64,000 nucleotides of DNA from contig OY855908.1 of the NCBI GenBank assembly GCA_963693305.1, positions 23,574,493-23,638,492 on the forward strand, read 5' to 3'. How positions within the stretch are numbered: position 1 is the first letter of the stretch; every line of letters starts with the position of its first letter. Positions 62,057-64,000 of this stretch are shown in pieces. The position numbers and the translations under genes are program-made. This stretch comes from Meandrina meandrites (lineage: Eukaryota > Cnidaria > Anthozoa > Scleractinia > Meandrinidae). Below the pieces are notes generated by a model. It made no database searches. It saw only the letters and a list, made by a program, of their open reading frames with translations, and was not told the origin of the DNA.

Positions 62057-64000
62057 TCAGTTCATAACATAGTCCTTTCTGAATCTTGCTGGTAATCTGA
62101 CAGTCCGGCCACTGGAAGTACAGTGTGTCTGTTGAGGACTGCAATGGCTGGATGAGTTTAGGGAAGGTGGGGCAGCATCAGGTGGTGGGACAGCAACCGG
62201 TGGTTCGGCTACTAGTGAAGGCATGCCTGGCCCATCAATAGCTGGTCCTGTGACTGCTGGAGGCAACTCAACTGTTGGGAGCAGGTGATGACGGTTTCGT
62301 CTGTAGGCAGTACCATCAGGTGTTGTAACTATGTAGGATCTTGGAGCAGTATGTTGTGCAGTAACAATGGCAGGCTCCCAAGTCTTTCATTTTCTTATTC
62401 TAGCTGTTTCACCCTCCTTAATACTTGCAGCTGCTTAGCATTTCGATCATAGTACATCTTCTGCTTATTTCTCCGCTGTTGCAGCTTCTGTTGGGGGCTA
62501 TCAACCACTTGAGGTTTCAAGAGAGACTCTACAGTAGGTAGTTTGGACTTCAACATGCGACTCATTAACAGCTGAGCAGGTGACTCCTTAAGTCCAGAGA
62601 TAGGTGTGTTCCTGTACTCCAGTAGAGCAATGTAGGGATCATTTCCATCTTCACAAGCCTTTCTAAGTAAATTCTTGATGGTCTGGATTGCTCTTTCACT
62701 CATCCCATTGGACTGTGGGTATCTGGGACTTGATGTAGAGATTTCGAATCCCCACTCACTTGCGAAATTACGGAAAGCCTTGCTTGAGAAAGGCATGTTG
62801 TCGGCCACAACTTCATCTGGAATACCATGTCTGGCATAGATTGATTTCATGCTAGTTATAACAGAGCTAGCTGTCTTGTCTTTCATAAGGCCAAGTTCAG
62901 GATATTTAGAGTAGTAGTCAACCATGACTAAATAAGAGTTAGTGTTCAGTTCAAATATGTCTGCACCAAGCTTCTGCTATGGTCTCTGAGGGACTTCACG
63001 AGGCAGGAGAGGCTCTTTCTGGTTCTCTCTTTGATACTTGAGACATACTGGGCATTTAGCCACCATTTTCTTGATTGCAGTAGACATGCCTGGCCAATAG
63101 ACTACAGCTCTGGCCCTCGACTTGCAGTTTTCAATACCAAGGTGACTCTCATGGATACAATTCAGGACATCTTGTCTCATATGTTGTGGGATTATGAGCC
63201 TCTGGCCAAGGAACAAAAGGCCTTCTACTTCATGAATTTCACTACGAAGACTCCAGTAATGGGCAACGGATGCAGGCAATTGGCTTCTATGGGAAGGCCA
63301 ACCATTCTTAACAACTTTACATAACATCTGAAGATCTTCATCTTGATCTGTTGCAGACTTCATTTGTGCCAATTTCTCTTGGGTCATGGGAAGATTTGTT
63401 ATAAGGCTATGGACCATCACTTCCATGTCATCGTTCAAATCAGCATCTATAGGCTGCTCATTCAGAAAGGCTCTTGAGAGTGTATCTGCTACATACATGT
63501 ATTTGCCATGAAAATAAGAGATATTGACTTCATACTTCTGGAGTCTCAGAAGTAGTCGTTGAAGCCTTGGAGAAGAATTAACCAGTGGCTTCTTTGTGAT
63601 TGATACAAGGGGTTTATGGTCTGACATAACATCTACTGGTCTACCATAGACATAATGATTGAATCTCTCGCAGCCAAATACCACTGCAAGAAGTTCTTTC
63701 TCTATTTGTGCATAGTGTTCCTCTGCTTGGGTGAGAGATCTCGATGCGTAGGCAATCGGGTGGCCATCCTGGAGAATGCATGCTCCTAGACCTGACTTAG
63801 AAGCATCCACTTGCAACTTGACTGGCTTAGAGGGATCAAAGAACTTTAAAACAGGCTGACTTGACAGGATCTCCTTTAGATGCTCCACTGCCTGCGTGTG
63901 CTCATGTGACCAGATCCATGCTACATCTTTCTTCAACAGGCTTCGCAAGGGGGTAGTAGTTTCTGACTGATTAGGAATAAACTGAGAAAAATAGTTCACC
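62057..64000 (-). pseudogene. Ty3/Gypsy element 2 pol (RT end to integrase), runs off window
   Basis: Minus strand, three frames forming one pol. The first (to 62977) starts at the RT end (MNYFSQFIPNQSETTTPLRS), then RNase H (LQVDASKSGLGACILQDG, AQIEKELLAVVFGCERF, SDHKPL) and the integrase zinc domain (CPVCLKYQRE). A TAG at 62977-62979 interrupts where Trp is expected. The second (62925-62395) has VDYYSKYPE, VADNMPFSS and SNGMSERAIQT, the integrase catalytic core. After a frameshift near 62390 the tail (to 62057) has [20 protein letters not shown] and a Pro-rich end. It differs from Gypsy 1 and resembles the K02A2.6-type group. Only two small lesions suggest it is younger than Gypsy 1. Confidence 0.9.

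Overview
The window looks like nuclear DNA from an invertebrate animal, most probably a cnidarian (anthozoan or stony-coral type). It is AT-rich and intron-bearing, has degenerate TTAGGG-type repeats, and is packed with the transposon mix typical of those genomes: L1/Tx1-like LINEs, a Penelope-like element, Gypsy and BEL/Pao LTR elements, hAT, TTAA-inserting elements and many foldback elements. The taxonomic call is an inference from content; no marker gene is present. No complete host gene is visible. A few short exons with plausible splice sites (8.5 kb, 26.5 kb, 61.3 kb) may be host-derived. There is no rRNA, canonical tRNA or CRISPR array.

Region by region. 1-9.5 kb: an edge-truncated reverse transcriptase scrap, a tRNA-derived SINE head, an unrecognised 353-codon ORF, GGAATTCC-type and CGTGACGG-type repeat fields (the latter with a 264 bp MITE whose empty site survives next door), and a broken hAT transposase. 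9.56-16.46 kb: one 5'-truncated LINE copy bounded by a 12 bp target-site duplication. It was later split by a ~1.57 kb insertion and by a 3.84 kb TTAA transposon that itself holds a 73 bp MITE. 16.5-23 kb: a 45 nt perfect palindrome, a 1.1 kb element with 11 bp target duplications and a broken RecQ-like helicase fragment, a near-perfect 81 bp-arm palindrome, and a decayed gene whose catalytic spacing matches the RAG1 RNase H core. 23.3-25.7 kb: a 1.74 kb TTAA foldback nested inside a TA-flanked element.

26-37 kb: two small charged exons, a nearly intact LINE (ORF1 open, ORF2 with one stop) lying between 78 bp inverted repeats, a further foldback, and a 1.5 kb piggyBac-like TTAA element. 38-48 kb: a decayed gene of unknown family, a BEL/Pao gag scrap, a large inverted repeat enclosing telomere-like repeats, and a Penelope-like element with a damaged RT active site. 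48.9-55 kb: a SWIM/YqaJ nuclease pseudogene between 52 bp inverted repeats, hosting a 2.56 kb element with ~460 bp terminal repeats and an integrase-type gene. 55.9-64 kb: a Harbinger-like scrap split by a Gypsy LTR, the Gypsy body split in turn by a 1.8 kb satellite-rich element with a 6 bp target duplication, and a second Gypsy element running off the window edge.

The main story is nested transposition: at least four places show insertions inside insertions, with target duplications that let the order be read. The most notable single item is the RAG1-core-like pseudogene at 19.7-22.3 kb.
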